42,175 nt of DNA from Chloroflexota bacterium (GCA_016190485.1 JACPQN010000123.1:1-42175), one strand, 5' to 3'. Positions 32,381-41,294 are shown, counted from the stretch's first letter. Notes: generated from the sequence alone by a model not told the origin. Made by a program: numbers and translations.

Positions 32381-32830
32381 CTACCGGCGCAGCGTCTCGG
32401 GGGCGGCCAGCACGAAGGCCAGCTCGCCCTCGGCCACCACCTGACCCTCCACCGCCGCGCGGCCGCTGCCTTTGCCGAAGTCGCCCCGCATCCGAGTCAG
32501 GGTCACCTCCAGGCGGAGGGTGTCGCCGGGCACCACGGGCTTGCGGAAGCGGAACCTGTCGATGCCTGCGAAGAGGCCCAGCTTGCCCTTGTGCCGGGGA
32601 TTGCTCAGGAGGGCCACCGCGCCCACCTGGGCCAGGGCCTCTACCACCAGCACTGCGGGCATCACGGGGTAGCCCGGGAAGTGGCCCTGGAAGAAGATTT
32701 CTCCGGAAGAGACCTGCTTGATCCCCACTGCCCTGGCTCCCTCCTCCAGCTCCACGATCCGGTCCACCAGCAGGAAGGGCCAGCGGTGGGGGATGATGGC
32801 CTGGATCTCCTGGGGGCCCAGGACCGTCAT
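32381..32830 (-). CDS. fabZ: 3-hydroxyacyl-ACP dehydratase FabZ
   Basis: A 149-aa hot-dog-fold dehydratase of normal length that converts (3R)-hydroxyacyl-ACP to trans-2-enoyl-ACP in fatty acid synthesis. [13 protein letters not shown], the catalytic His50 in [11 protein letters not shown] and catalytic Glu64 in [11 protein letters not shown] are present. ATG 32830 overlaps the stop of the PHP gene by 4 bases (ATGA). In diderms fabZ often sits with lpxA and lpxD; no lipid A gene is seen here, and the neighbours are glycosyltransferases. It may support the lipid part of a glycolipid or simply be carried in the operon. Confidence 0.93.
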   Translation of the reverse strand: MTVLGPQEIQAIIPHRWPFLLVDRIVELEEGARAVGIKQVSSGEIFFQGHFPGYPVMPAVLVVEALAQVGAVALLSNPRHKGKLGLFAGIDRFRFRKPVVPGDTLRLEVTLTRMRGDFGKGSGRAAVEGQVVAEGELAFVLAAPETLRR

Positions 32831-33681
32831 GACACCCGCTGGCGCAGGGGCACGCCTGCCAGGGCGAAGAGGCGCTCGGCGGTCTCCAGGGGCACCGCCA
32901 CGTTGCCGATTCCTGCCTCGGGCCGGCTCTCGATGCCGTGATAGTCGCTGCCGCCGCAGGGGATGAGGTTGCGCGCGGCGCAGACATCCAGCAGGTAATG
33001 GTTGAGCTGGCCCTCGTAGCCCTGATAGTAGGCCTCCATGCCCGCCAGTCCGGCGGCGCACAGGTCGTCCAGGATGGGATCCAGGTTATCCAGCACGTCC
33101 TTGGGGTGGGCCAGCACCGCCAGGCCGCCGACCCGCCGTACCAGGCCCACGGCCTCCGCCGGCGTGAGCTTGGGCCGGTCCGCGTAGGCGGGGCCGTTGC
33201 GGCCGATGTAGCGGTCGAAGGCCTCCTGCACCGAGGACACGTAGCCGCCTTCCCACATGGCCTGGGCTACGTGGGGGCGGCCCACGGAGCCGGCGCCGCC
33301 CTGGGCCAGCTCCCGTACCCGCTCCCAGGAGACGTGGATGTCCAGTTCCTTTAGCTTCTCCACCATGCGGCGGCCCCGGTCGTAGCGGGCCTCCCGGAAC
33401 TCCCGGAGGGTGGCCTGGAAGGCCTCGTCCTGGTAGCGAAGAAAGTAGCCCAGGATGTGCACCTCGCTGCGGGGGATGTCGGTGCTCAGCTCGATGCCGG
33501 GAATGATGGTCATCTCCGGATAGCGGGCGCCTGCGGCAAAGGCCTCCTCCAGGCCCTGGGTGGAGTCGTGGTCGGTGACGGCGATGACCCGCAGGCCGCG
33601 CTTGCCCGCCGCGTCGACAAGCTGCGTGGGCGTGAGACGGCCGTCGGAGACGGTGGTGTGCAGGTGCAAGTCTACAGACAT
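32827..33681 (-). CDS. PHP-domain phosphoesterase (RNase AM / YciV-type)
   Basis: A 284-aa PHP protein. Metal ligands appear in [11 protein letters not shown] (H6, H8), [25 protein letters not shown] and GGSDYHG. The arrangement matches YciV/RNase AM, which removes phosphate from 3',5'-nucleotide bisphosphates and trims RNA 5' ends. ATG 33681 lies 10 bases after the stop of the YmdB-like gene, and the stop overlaps fabZ. Two nucleotide-type phosphoesterases next to each other suggest an RNA or signalling-nucleotide turnover role unrelated to the glycan genes that follow. Confidence 0.87.
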   Translation of the reverse strand: MSVDLHLHTTVSDGRLTPTQLVDAAGKRGLRVIAVTDHDSTQGLEEAFAAGARYPEMTIIPGIELSTDIPRSEVHILGYFLRYQDEAFQATLREFREARYDRGRRMVEKLKELDIHVSWERVRELAQGGAGSVGRPHVAQAMWEGGYVSSVQEAFDRYIGRNGPAYADRPKLTPAEAVGLVRRVGGLAVLAHPKDVLDNLDPILDDLCAAGLAGMEAYYQGYEGQLNHYLLDVCAARNLIPCGGSDYHGIESRPEAGIGNVAVPLETAERLFALAGVPLRQRVS

Positions 33682-33691
33682 AGAAGTCGGT

Positions 33692-34459
33692 TCACTCCAT
33701 CTGGCGATCTATCCGTACGATGCTCTTGGCCCGGCCGGTGGAGGCGTCCACCTCCACCAGGACGGAGTTGAGCACCGTAGGCCCATCCGCCACCGGCAGG
33801 GCATGGGGCATCTGAGTAAGAAAACGGGCCAGCACCGCCTCTATTTCATTGCCGATGACGGAGCGGGAAGGGCCCGCCATCCCCACGTCGGTGACCACGG
33901 CCGTGGCCTTGGGCAGCAGCCGGGGGTCTGCCGTGGGGACATGGGTGTGAGTACCCACCACCACGCTGACCCGCCCGTCCAGGTACCAGCCCATGGCCAC
34001 CTTCTCCGAGGTAGCCTCGGCGTGAAAGTCCACAAAGATGACCTTGGGCGGGTCCACCAGAGTAGCAAGGAATTTATCCATGGTCCGGAAGGGGCAGTCC
34101 AGGTCGGCCATGAAGGTGCGGCCCATGAGGTTCACCACCAGGACCTCGGAGTGGATTAGAGATCCCCTTCCGGGCACCCCCTGGGGGTAGTTGAGGGGGC
34201 GTAACAGCGGGAGCGAGGAGTCCATGTGGGGGAGGATCTCCTTCTGGTCCCACACGTGGTTGCCGGAGGTGAGCACGTCTACCCCGGCGTCCAGGAGCTC
34301 CTCGGCGATCTTGGGGGTGATGCCGCGACCGTGGGCCGCGTTCTCGCCGTTGGCGATCACCAGGTCCAGATGGTACTCGCGACGGAGGATTGGGAGAAAG
34401 TGTTTCACAATGCGACGACCGGGATGGCCCACGATGTCGCCGATGAAGAGGATGTTCAG
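33692..34459 (-). CDS. YmdB/TIGR00282-family metallophosphoesterase
   Basis: A 255-aa calcineurin-like phosphoesterase of the TIGR00282/YmdB family, which hydrolyses cyclic nucleotides and affects biofilm and sporulation choices in Bacillus. NILFIGDIVGHPGRR (Asp8), IANGENAAHGRGIT, TSGNHVWDQK, IFVDFHAEATSEK and VGTHTHVPTAD contain the metal ligands. No ATG or GTG opens the frame at the family N-terminus. A CTG at 34459 with AAGGAG (34467-34472) 7 bases upstream is the best start; a TTG at 34519 would add 20 unlike residues and lies only about 10 bases from the predicted transcript start. Confidence 0.87.
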   Translation of the reverse strand: MNILFIGDIVGHPGRRIVKHFLPILRREYHLDLVIANGENAAHGRGITPKIAEELLDAGVDVLTSGNHVWDQKEILPHMDSSLPLLRPLNYPQGVPGRGSLIHSEVLVVNLMGRTFMADLDCPFRTMDKFLATLVDPPKVIFVDFHAEATSEKVAMGWYLDGRVSVVVGTHTHVPTADPRLLPKATAVVTDVGMAGPSRSVIGNEIEAVLARFLTQMPHALPVADGPTVLNSVLVEVDASTGRAKSIVRIDRQME

Positions 34460-34536
34460 AGGTTGGCTCCTTCCGCCTGGGTTAGCTCTGCCCCGCCTCA
34501 AGTGGGGATGGTTCCCCAACTGGTGCGTGATCCCTC

Positions 34537-34545
34537 AGTATAGCA
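34537..34545 (-). promoter_or_regulatory. Extended -10 promoter for the glycan/housekeeping operon
   Basis: On the minus strand TGC is followed by TATACT (34537-34542). The -35 region is weak. A start about 70 bases before the CTG codon fits a normal leader. It probably drives the nine nearly contiguous genes down to 26249. Confidence 0.55.
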
Positions 34546-34580
34546 CGCAGGCCGCGCTTTGACACGGACTGCCCGCCGGC

Positions 34581-35963
34581 TCAAGGCAATGAGGCCGTTT
34601 GATAGGCCGGTTGAATCACCCCGAGGGGTGCGAAGCTGGCGACGGCTAGGAGGACAACGGCAATGCAAGCGACGGCCGGAACGGTCAGAGCCTTTGGTAT
34701 CAGGTTTATTATCCCCAGGCTCATAATCAGCATCAGCGGGCCGATGACCGGGAGCATGTACCGTCCCTGGTAGCACGAGGGATTACACCATGTAATGGTC
34801 CACAGCAGGAACAACTCCTGCATTGCTACTGCCGCGACGAGGAACGCAATAGCTGCCGCCTGCGCACTGTCGAGGCGCTTGGAGCGGCGCCGCAACAGGA
34901 GTCCGAAGCCCACGAGCCCCAGGACCCCCAGTACCGCGGGGGGCAGGTAGAAACCGGGGGGAGGGATCAGGTTCATCCATCCGAAGAGCCCCCAGAAGGA
35001 ACGGAACTGCACGGAGAAGAAATCGCGCACTTCGGCCCATGACAACGGCTGTTGCCGGATGTCCCCTGCAAAGACCGTGTGGTACACCGTCCAGCCGAAA
35101 GGGTCGCCGTAGAGCGCCTGGTTACGGGCGAACCACCAGCCGCTGAGGAACACTGCAACCAGGGCAATTGCCGAGGCCCCCCGGAGAAACAGGGCCGGAG
35201 ACCGCCGGTTGATGGCACAGGCCAGGACCGCTAGAACCGCTACCAGAGCGATCACCGGGCCGGTATTCTTCGCCAGCATGGCCAGGGCCGTCCAGACGCC
35301 TACCCATCCCCATGGCTGCCACTCTTCCGGCCGTTTCAACGCTCGCAGGATTTGCCACCAGGCGCCAGTGGCCGCAAGGATGAGCAAGTTAGCATTGTTG
35401 ACGGCGCCACTGATGAAGAGGAACTGGGGCGTAAACCCAACCAGGGCAGCCCCTAAGAGCCCAACAGCGCGGCGCTCGGGGAAGATCTCCCACCCGATGG
35501 CAAGGGTCATGGCGACAGTCAACACGCCTAGCACCACGGACACGCCACGCGCCAGGCGCATCGCCAGGGCGTGCCCGCGGAAGGGAAGAGCCTCTTCAAC
35601 GTTGTGCACGCTGATGTTAACGTCGTGTCCGCCCTGTTCCGCCCAGATGAAACGGGGGTTAGGCTGGAAGGCGCCCGTCGGATCGGCCAGGTCCGCCGGC
35701 AATATTGCTAACGCGGCGATCACGTAGTAGAGCGGCGGCTGGTGTGCTTCGCCTAGCTGTCCTACGCGCTGGACGGGGAGGCCGCGTCCCATCGCCAGGT
35801 CGGCGATATTCTGGAAGTGCCCCACTTCATCCGGAGCTTCCCAGAGTGGTGTGACGAGGCTGTAGAGGATCGCAAGGCCCCCGATGACCACGAGCAGCGT
35901 CCCCGCTGCCACACCGGATAGCAGGCGTCTCCTGGCGCAACCGGCGCTAGACGTGGTGGACAA
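34581..35963 (-). CDS. DUF2142/GT39-like polytopic membrane protein
   Basis: A 460-aa protein with about ten hydrophobic segments spread over its length. The first extracytoplasmic loop contains PLWEAPDEVGHF (39-50) with the acidic pair D45-E46 and later HQPPLYYVIAAL, the layout of DUF2142 and other GT-C membrane glycosyltransferases that use polyprenyl-phosphate sugars. It could add sugars to surface glycans or proteins on the outside of the membrane. Its GC content is somewhat lower than that of its neighbours. It lies between the ABC permease gene (45 bases upstream) and the promoter of the glycan operon; it may be read with either the ABC genes or alone. Confidence 0.78.
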   Translation of the reverse strand: MSTTSSAGCARRRLLSGVAAGTLLVVIGGLAILYSLVTPLWEAPDEVGHFQNIADLAMGRGLPVQRVGQLGEAHQPPLYYVIAALAILPADLADPTGAFQPNPRFIWAEQGGHDVNISVHNVEEALPFRGHALAMRLARGVSVVLGVLTVAMTLAIGWEIFPERRAVGLLGAALVGFTPQFLFISGAVNNANLLILAATGAWWQILRALKRPEEWQPWGWVGVWTALAMLAKNTGPVIALVAVLAVLACAINRRSPALFLRGASAIALVAVFLSGWWFARNQALYGDPFGWTVYHTVFAGDIRQQPLSWAEVRDFFSVQFRSFWGLFGWMNLIPPPGFYLPPAVLGVLGLVGFGLLLRRRSKRLDSAQAAAIAFLVAAVAMQELFLLWTITWCNPSCYQGRYMLPVIGPLMLIMSLGIINLIPKALTVPAVACIAVVLLAVASFAPLGVIQPAYQTASLP

Positions 35964-36008
35964 GGAGGGAGTGAAGGAGCGGCTCTGTGCGGCGGCGGGC
36001 CAGCGGCC

Positions 36009-37073
36009 TCACCGGGCCCGGGGGTTCAGGGCGTCGTTGAGGCCGTCTCCGAAAAGAGCGAAGCAGAAAAAGACCACGGACACGATGAAGATGGGCGCCA
36101 GGAACACGGGGGAAACCCGGCATGCGAACTGCTCGAACAGGAGGGTCTGGCTCTGGTTCTCCCAGATCATCACTCCCAGGCTGGGCGTTGGTGGCTGGAT
36201 ACCCACGCCCAGCCAGCTCAGCACCAGCTCTGAGCCGATGGCGCCGCCCAGCGAAGAGGAGAGCATGATGATGATGATGTTGAGGGTGTTGGGCAGGATG
36301 TGGACGAAGATGAGCCTGCTGGTGGTGGCGCCGATGGCGCGGGCGGCCTGGACGTACTCCAGCGCCCGCAGCATGAGGATCTGGCCCCGGATGATGCGGG
36401 CGACGCCCACCCAGCTAAAGGCCGCCATGGCCCCAAAGACCACCAGGTAGTCCACAAACCCCGACTCCACCAGGCCCGAGAAGCCCCCGGCCTGCTGTAC
36501 CCCCTCTACCCACTGCTGCACGCGCGGTCGCAGGGTGGCGCTGATGAGGATGACCAGCAGCAGGCCGGGAAAGGCCAGAAAAATCTCCCCCACCCGCATG
36601 ATGAGGGTGTCTACCCAGCGGCCCACGAAGCCGGATAAGGCGCCCAGTAGCACGCCGAGAAAGATGCTGCCCGTTAGCACGGCGGCCAGGGAGACAATAA
36701 CGGAGGTGCGCATGCCCCACAGGATACGGCTGAACAGGTCCCGGCCCAGGCGGTCGGTGCCCAGCAGGTGATCCACCGAGGGTTGGTGCTGGGGCGGCCT
36801 GCGGCTGGCGTCCAGGACGTTGATCACCGTGCACAGGGGCTGGGCCAGCCACGCGGGCTGGTAGGAGAGGTCCAGGTTCTGGGCGCTGTAGCTGAAGGGG
36901 GCGAAGAAGGGGCCGGCGATGCCGCCCAGGTAGAAGGCCAGGATGATGACCAGGGAGATCATGGCCAGCTTCTTGCGCCGGAAGCGCTCCCAGCCCAGCA
37001 CCCACAGGCTCTTGCCGACAGTCCGCTCCTCTGCGGTCTCCGCCAGCCGGGCGACCCCGGTGCTCCTTGCCAT
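36009..37073 (-). CDS. ABC transporter permease, DppC/OppC type
   Basis: A 354-aa inner-membrane permease of the peptide/nickel importer class. An N-terminal cytoplasmic segment and first membrane helix (LAMISLVIILAFYLGGIAG) are followed by the DppC-type helices and an EAA loop, LEYVQAARAIGATTSRLIF, that contacts the ATPase. It forms a heterodimer with the permease encoded just upstream (21-base gap). A segment of extra residues before DRLGRDLFSRILWGMR is normal for DppC. No dppD or dppF ATPase gene follows; instead a membrane glycosyltransferase-like gene begins 45 bases on. Confidence 0.9.
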   Translation of the reverse strand: MARSTGVARLAETAEERTVGKSLWVLGWERFRRKKLAMISLVIILAFYLGGIAGPFFAPFSYSAQNLDLSYQPAWLAQPLCTVINVLDASRRPPQHQPSVDHLLGTDRLGRDLFSRILWGMRTSVIVSLAAVLTGSIFLGVLLGALSGFVGRWVDTLIMRVGEIFLAFPGLLLVILISATLRPRVQQWVEGVQQAGGFSGLVESGFVDYLVVFGAMAAFSWVGVARIIRGQILMLRALEYVQAARAIGATTSRLIFVHILPNTLNIIIIMLSSSLGGAIGSELVLSWLGVGIQPPTPSLGVMIWENQSQTLLFEQFACRVSPVFLAPIFIVSVVFFCFALFGDGLNDALNPRAR

Positions 37074-37094
37074 GGCGCGCGTCCCCGCCCCAGT

Positions 37095-38129
37095 CTAGCC
37101 CAGGGTGATGCGGGGGTCGAGGAAGGTGTAGCCGATATCTATCAGCAGGTTGACGATGATGTAGGAGGCGGCCACCAGCAGCGTCATGGCCATGATGACG
37201 GGGTAGTCTCGGGCGAAGAAGGACTCTACCGCCAGGCGTCCGATGCCCGGGATGCCGAAGAGGGTCTCGGAGATGAACCCGCCCTCTACCAGGGAGGCCA
37301 GAGAGAGGCCTACCACCGTGAAGATGGGCAGCACCGCGTTGCGCCCGATGTGGTTGATGCGCACGGCCCGCTCGCCCAGGCCCTTGGAGCGGGCCGTGCG
37401 CACGTAGTCCTGGTTCACCACCTCCAGGGTGCTGGAACGCATGAGGCGGGTGATGCCGCCGATGGGCCCAAGACTGAGGATCAACGCAGGCATGATGATC
37501 TTGGGGGAGAAGATGCCCAGCCCGAGGACCCCCGAGTCCCAGCCGGAGGAGGGCAGCAGGTGCAACTGGCGGGAGAGAAGGAAGGCCAGCAGCGGTTGCA
37601 CGATAAACACGGGCAGCGAGCTGAGGAACAGCCCGCCGGAGACGATGACGGGGTCGAACCACCTGCCCTGGTTCAGGGCCGCGGCCAGCCCCAGCATCAT
37701 CCCGATGATGACGCCGACCCCCAGGGCCACCGAGCCGAGCTGCACTGAGACCCAGACCCGGCTGAAGATCAGGTCGCTGACCTTCTGCCCCAGGAACTTG
37801 TAGCTCTCACCGAAGTCGCCTCGGATGACGCCCTGCCGGTCCGGATGACGCTCGCTGAACGCGAAGTGGAAGACGTACTCCACAGCGGACATACCTGCCG
37901 GCTGCTCCTTGGGCGCGCCAATGACGTAGCCAACGTACTGCTCCCAGAAAGGCCGGTCCAGCCCCCGCTCCCGCCGCACCCGGTCTACGATCTCTGGGTC
38001 GTTCTTCTGGCCCATAAGCACCTGCACCGGGTCGCCCGGCCCGTAGTGTCCCACGGTGAAGGTGATGAAGCTCACCGCGATGAGGACAAAGGGTGTCCAC
38101 ACGAGCCGGCGGATGATGTAGGCCAGCAT
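37095..38129 (-). CDS. ABC transporter permease, DppB/OppB type
   Basis: A 344-aa DppB-like permease. The first helix MLAYIIRRLVWTPFVLIAVS and the GDP of HYGPGDPVQVLMG are family features. The EAA loop DYVRTARSKGLGERAVRINH and GFISETLFGIPGIGRL near the C-terminus are also standard. The extracytoplasmic region after helix 1 is slightly longer than usual (residues 50-105). It starts 13 bases after the stop of the substrate-binding lipoprotein gene, so all three importer genes form one operon. Confidence 0.92.
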   Translation of the reverse strand: MLAYIIRRLVWTPFVLIAVSFITFTVGHYGPGDPVQVLMGQKNDPEIVDRVRRERGLDRPFWEQYVGYVIGAPKEQPAGMSAVEYVFHFAFSERHPDRQGVIRGDFGESYKFLGQKVSDLIFSRVWVSVQLGSVALGVGVIIGMMLGLAAALNQGRWFDPVIVSGGLFLSSLPVFIVQPLLAFLLSRQLHLLPSSGWDSGVLGLGIFSPKIIMPALILSLGPIGGITRLMRSSTLEVVNQDYVRTARSKGLGERAVRINHIGRNAVLPIFTVVGLSLASLVEGGFISETLFGIPGIGRLAVESFFARDYPVIMAMTLLVAASYIIVNLLIDIGYTFLDPRITLG

Positions 38130-38142
38130 GGCGACCCAGCGC

Positions 38143-39735
38143 TTACTGGACGGAGATGTACTTGAACTGCGGAATAATCATGGGCGCAGACAGGTAGTCC
38201 TTGATCTTGGGCTTGACGAGCCGGTAGGTCTTGCCGTGGTAGAGGGGGACCCATCCCCCGTCGTTGACGATGATCTGCTCGGCCTCCTGGTAGAGCCGGA
38301 AGCGCTGTTCGGAAGCGCTCTCGCTCCTTGCCTTGTCCAGCAGCTCGTCCACCTTGGGATTGCTGTAGGCGCCGTTGTTGTCCAGGCTCTTGGAGTGGAA
38401 GAGGATATCCACAAAGTCCTGGGGGTCCGGGTAGTCCGCGGACCAGCCTAGCTCGTACACCTGGTACTTGTTCTTCTTGCTCTTCAGGGGGTCTCGCTTG
38501 ATGTCCACCAGGAAAGTGGCCCACTCCACCTGCTGGATCTTCACGGTGATGCCCAGGTTGGTCTTCCACTGCTCCACGATGGCCTCGGTCACCGGGTCCA
38601 CGGTGGTAGAACTGCTGGGGATGGTGAAGGTGATGGGCGGCAGGTTGTCGCCGTACTTGGACTCCTTAAGGAGCTGCTTGGCCTTGTTGGGGTCGAAGTC
38701 CAGCCCTTTGACGCTGGGGTTGTAGCCCGGCATGCCGGGCGGGATCACGCCCTTGGCCGGCTGGAAGAGGTCCTTGAGCACGACTTTGACGATCTTGCTC
38801 TTGTCGACCGCGTGGTTAAAGGCCTGGCGCACCTTGGGGTCATCGAAGGGAGGGACCTCCACGTTGAAGCCCACGTACCAGGTGTCCAGGGTGTTGGCTA
38901 CCACAAACTCGCGGTTCAGGGGATTGCTGGTGTCCTGGATACGCTCGATGTCGTTGATGCCGACGGGGGAGACGTCCACCTCGTTGTTCTCATACATGGT
39001 CATGGCGCTACCGCCGGCCAGGAGGAACTTCACCTGGTTGAGCTTAGCGGGCTCCATGTAGAAGCTGGCGTTGCGCTCCAGCAGGATCTGCTCGCCCTTC
39101 TTCCACTCCTTCATCTTGAAGGGGCCGGTGCCGTTGGGCTTGTCGGTCCAACTCCGTCCTGACTCCACGTTCTCCTTGTCCACCACAAAGGAGGTGGGGT
39201 AGGTCATCTTGGCCAGGAAGTAGAAGCGCGGCGCGTCCAGGTCTATCTGGAGGGTGCTGTCGTCCACCACCTTGACACCGCTGACCTCTTTGGCCTTCCC
39301 CTCCAGCTTCTCCTTCACGCCCTTGATGTCGCCCAGATAGGTGTCGGAGGTGTGGGAGTTGGTCTTGGGGTCGGCGGCCCGCTCGAAGCTGTACTTGAAA
39401 TCGTTGGCGGTGACCTCTTTGCCGCTGTGGAACATGGCGCCCTTGCGCAGCTTGAAGGTGTAGCTCTTGCCGTCGGCGCTGATCTGCCACGACTCCGCCA
39501 GGTCGGGCACGATCTGGAGCTGACGGTTGAGGGTCACCAGGCCGCTAAAGAGCTCCACCACGTAGACGGCGGAGGTAGTGTCGCTCATGAGGGCCGGGTC
39601 CAGGGTGGGGGGATCGTCGCCGAAAATGGTGAGGGTTCCACCCTCACCACCGGCCCCTCCGCCGGGCGTGGCTGCGCCGCAGGCCGTACCAACCACCAGC
39701 AGGAGCGCTATCAGCGCCCATCCGAACCGCTTCAT
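38143..39735 (-). CDS. Peptide-type ABC transporter substrate-binding lipoprotein (SBP family 5)
   Basis: A 530-aa extracytoplasmic binding protein. A lipoprotein signal peptide ends in VVGTAC with Cys19 as the lipidation site, followed by a Gly-rich linker. Family 5 blocks include FGDDPPTLDPALMSD, LVTLNRQLQIVPDLAESW, FKLRKGAMFHSGKEVTANDF and VRQAFNHAVDKSKIV. The ligand may be a peptide, nickel complex or other small molecule. ATG 39735 gives the signal peptide and is preceded by AGGAGG; the open extension to 39828 includes the promoter. It is the first gene of the importer operon. Confidence 0.93.
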   Translation of the reverse strand: MKRFGWALIALLLVVGTACGAATPGGGAGGEGGTLTIFGDDPPTLDPALMSDTTSAVYVVELFSGLVTLNRQLQIVPDLAESWQISADGKSYTFKLRKGAMFHSGKEVTANDFKYSFERAADPKTNSHTSDTYLGDIKGVKEKLEGKAKEVSGVKVVDDSTLQIDLDAPRFYFLAKMTYPTSFVVDKENVESGRSWTDKPNGTGPFKMKEWKKGEQILLERNASFYMEPAKLNQVKFLLAGGSAMTMYENNEVDVSPVGINDIERIQDTSNPLNREFVVANTLDTWYVGFNVEVPPFDDPKVRQAFNHAVDKSKIVKVVLKDLFQPAKGVIPPGMPGYNPSVKGLDFDPNKAKQLLKESKYGDNLPPITFTIPSSSTTVDPVTEAIVEQWKTNLGITVKIQQVEWATFLVDIKRDPLKSKKNKYQVYELGWSADYPDPQDFVDILFHSKSLDNNGAYSNPKVDELLDKARSESASEQRFRLYQEAEQIIVNDGGWVPLYHGKTYRLVKPKIKDYLSAPMIIPQFKYISVQ

Positions 39736-39818
39736 TATGTGTACTCCTCCTACGACACGCCTGTAGTCCGCCCCACCTCGAGTCTCCGGCCTCCGAAGTA
39801 GTCGGGTTGGATTACGAT

Positions 39819-39827
39819 AGTGTAGCA
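39819..39827 (-). promoter_or_regulatory. Extended -10 promoter for the ABC importer operon
   Basis: On the minus strand TGC precedes TACACT (39819-39824), 84 bases upstream of the ATG at 39735. The -35 candidate TTGCGC 17 bases away is poor. The acyl-CoA dehydrogenase promoter lies back to back with it. Confidence 0.5.
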
Positions 39828-39897
39828 AAGGCCCCTACCCCGCGCAACAGCCGAAGGTGTGCGAGGGCGCCGCAGAAATATTCCCCGCGAGACCATC

Positions 39898-39926
39898 TTG
39901 ACAAATCCGCTGAGTTGCTGTGTGAT
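39898..39926 (+). promoter_or_regulatory. Promoter for the acyl-CoA dehydrogenase gene
   Basis: TTGACA (39898-39903), 17 bases, then TGTGAT (39921-39926), which matches 4 of 6 positions of the -10 consensus. Transcription would begin about 45 bases before the ATG at 39979. Confidence 0.6.
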
Positions 39927-39978
39927 TAGCACATCGGTACCCAGCCGGAAGTTTGGTAGCAACAAGGAGACGGGCATC

Positions 39979-41190
39979 ATGGAGTTCGAGACCGCGTACA
40001 CTCCGGAGCAGGAGGCCTTCCGCAAAGAGATCAAGGGCTGGCTGAAGGAGAATGTTCCTACGGGCATCGTGGAGTCTCCGGGGGAGGACCCGCGCGAGGT
40101 ATGGGACCGCAAGCGCGAGCTGGCACGCCGGCTGGGAGCCAGGGGCTGGCTATGGCCGACCATGCCCAAGCAGTACGGCGGAGGCGGTCTCGCCGGTGAC
40201 CAAGCCATCGTTATCGAAGAGGAGCTGGATGCCCTGGGCCTCTCAGCCCGCGATTACGGTGACTCCGGCGGAACCATGGGTGCCCCTAGCATCCTGGTCT
40301 GGGGCAATGACCAGCAGAAGCAGGCATTCCTGCCTCCGATCTTCAAGGGCGAGGTCGTGACGTGGCAATGCCTTACGGAGCCTGAAGCCGGTTCTGACCT
40401 TGCCAGCGTCAAGAGTCTCGCCGTGCGCGACGGTGATGAGTACGTCATCAACGGCCACAAGACCTTTATCAGCGGCGGCCACGATGTCGACCAGTTCTGG
40501 ACGATCTGCATGACGGACCCCAAGGCGCCTCGCCATGAGAACGTGAGTTGGTTCATGATACCGGCCAGACTCCCCGGCATCACCGTCATGCCCCTGGACC
40601 TGCTGGGCGGCCAGGGCACCGGCCACCAGAGCAGCGTCTTCTTCGACAATGTCCGGGTGCCCGCCTTCAATCTGGTGGGCGGCGAGAACAACGGGTGGAA
40701 AGTTGCCTCAACGCACCTGGAGATCGAGCACGGAGGCGGCGGTCGCGTGAGTCGCGACAGCTTTGGGCCGCGCGTCTTTAGGTATTGCACCACCACCATG
40801 CTGGATGGCGCGCCCATCTCCAAGGACCAGGACGCACGGGACCAGATGATGGAGATGCGCATCGAGGCCGAGATCAACCGACTCTTCGGACTCCGCAACT
40901 TCTACCTGGCGCACGCCAAGAAGCCCCGCACCTATGGCGGGCCTCAGTCTTCTTACTTTCGGAAGATGTCCGGCCTGCGGTTGACCCACACCGTAGGCAG
41001 GCTCCTGGGCTACAGCGCCCTAGTGAGCAGCGGGCCCAATGCTGCCGCCGACGGCTTTGCCGAAGCGCAGCAGCGCCAGGGCATCGTCTCGGTGCACCCC
41101 GGCGGCACCGCGGACGTGCAGAAGCTCATTATCGCCCGCCGCATCGGCGTTGGCCGCACCGCCCGGGAGGAGGCAGGCCGCCTGGAGTAA
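39979..41190 (+). CDS. Acyl-CoA dehydrogenase family protein
   Basis: A 403-aa flavoprotein of the acyl-CoA dehydrogenase fold. FAD-binding blocks are clear: CLTEPEAGSDLASVKS (131-146), then NGHKTFISGGHD and FFDNVRVPAFNLVG. The C-terminal motif that normally reads YEGTSEIQ is HPGGTADVQK here (373-382), so the usual catalytic Glu is Gly375. It may use a base elsewhere, as isovaleryl-CoA-type enzymes do, need a partner subunit, or have another reaction. ATG 39979 has AAGGAG (39964-39969) 9 bases upstream. The gene is single, with its own promoter and a strong terminator. The substrate is unknown. Confidence 0.88.
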   Translation: MEFETAYTPEQEAFRKEIKGWLKENVPTGIVESPGEDPREVWDRKRELARRLGARGWLWPTMPKQYGGGGLAGDQAIVIEEELDALGLSARDYGDSGGTMGAPSILVWGNDQQKQAFLPPIFKGEVVTWQCLTEPEAGSDLASVKSLAVRDGDEYVINGHKTFISGGHDVDQFWTICMTDPKAPRHENVSWFMIPARLPGITVMPLDLLGGQGTGHQSSVFFDNVRVPAFNLVGGENNGWKVASTHLEIEHGGGGRVSRDSFGPRVFRYCTTTMLDGAPISKDQDARDQMMEMRIEAEINRLFGLRNFYLAHAKKPRTYGGPQSSYFRKMSGLRLTHTVGRLLGYSALVSSGPNAAADGFAEAQQRQGIVSVHPGGTADVQKLIIARRIGVGRTAREEAGRLE

Positions 41191-41210
41191 ACACGGTCTT
41201 CGCAAGAAGC

Positions 41211-41247
41211 GAGACCGCCGAGCGACACGCTCGGCGGTCTCTGTTTT
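41211..41247 (+). terminator. Rho-independent terminator
   Basis: GAGACCGCCGAGC (41211-41223), loop GACAC, GCTCGGCGGTCTC (41229-41241) form a perfect 13-bp stem followed by TGTTTT. It lies 20 bases after the acyl-CoA dehydrogenase stop and between convergent genes. Confidence 0.92.
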
Positions 41248-41294
41248 CGGCGGCCTCGCATTCTGTATCTAAAACGCCCCCGTGACTCTTGCGC

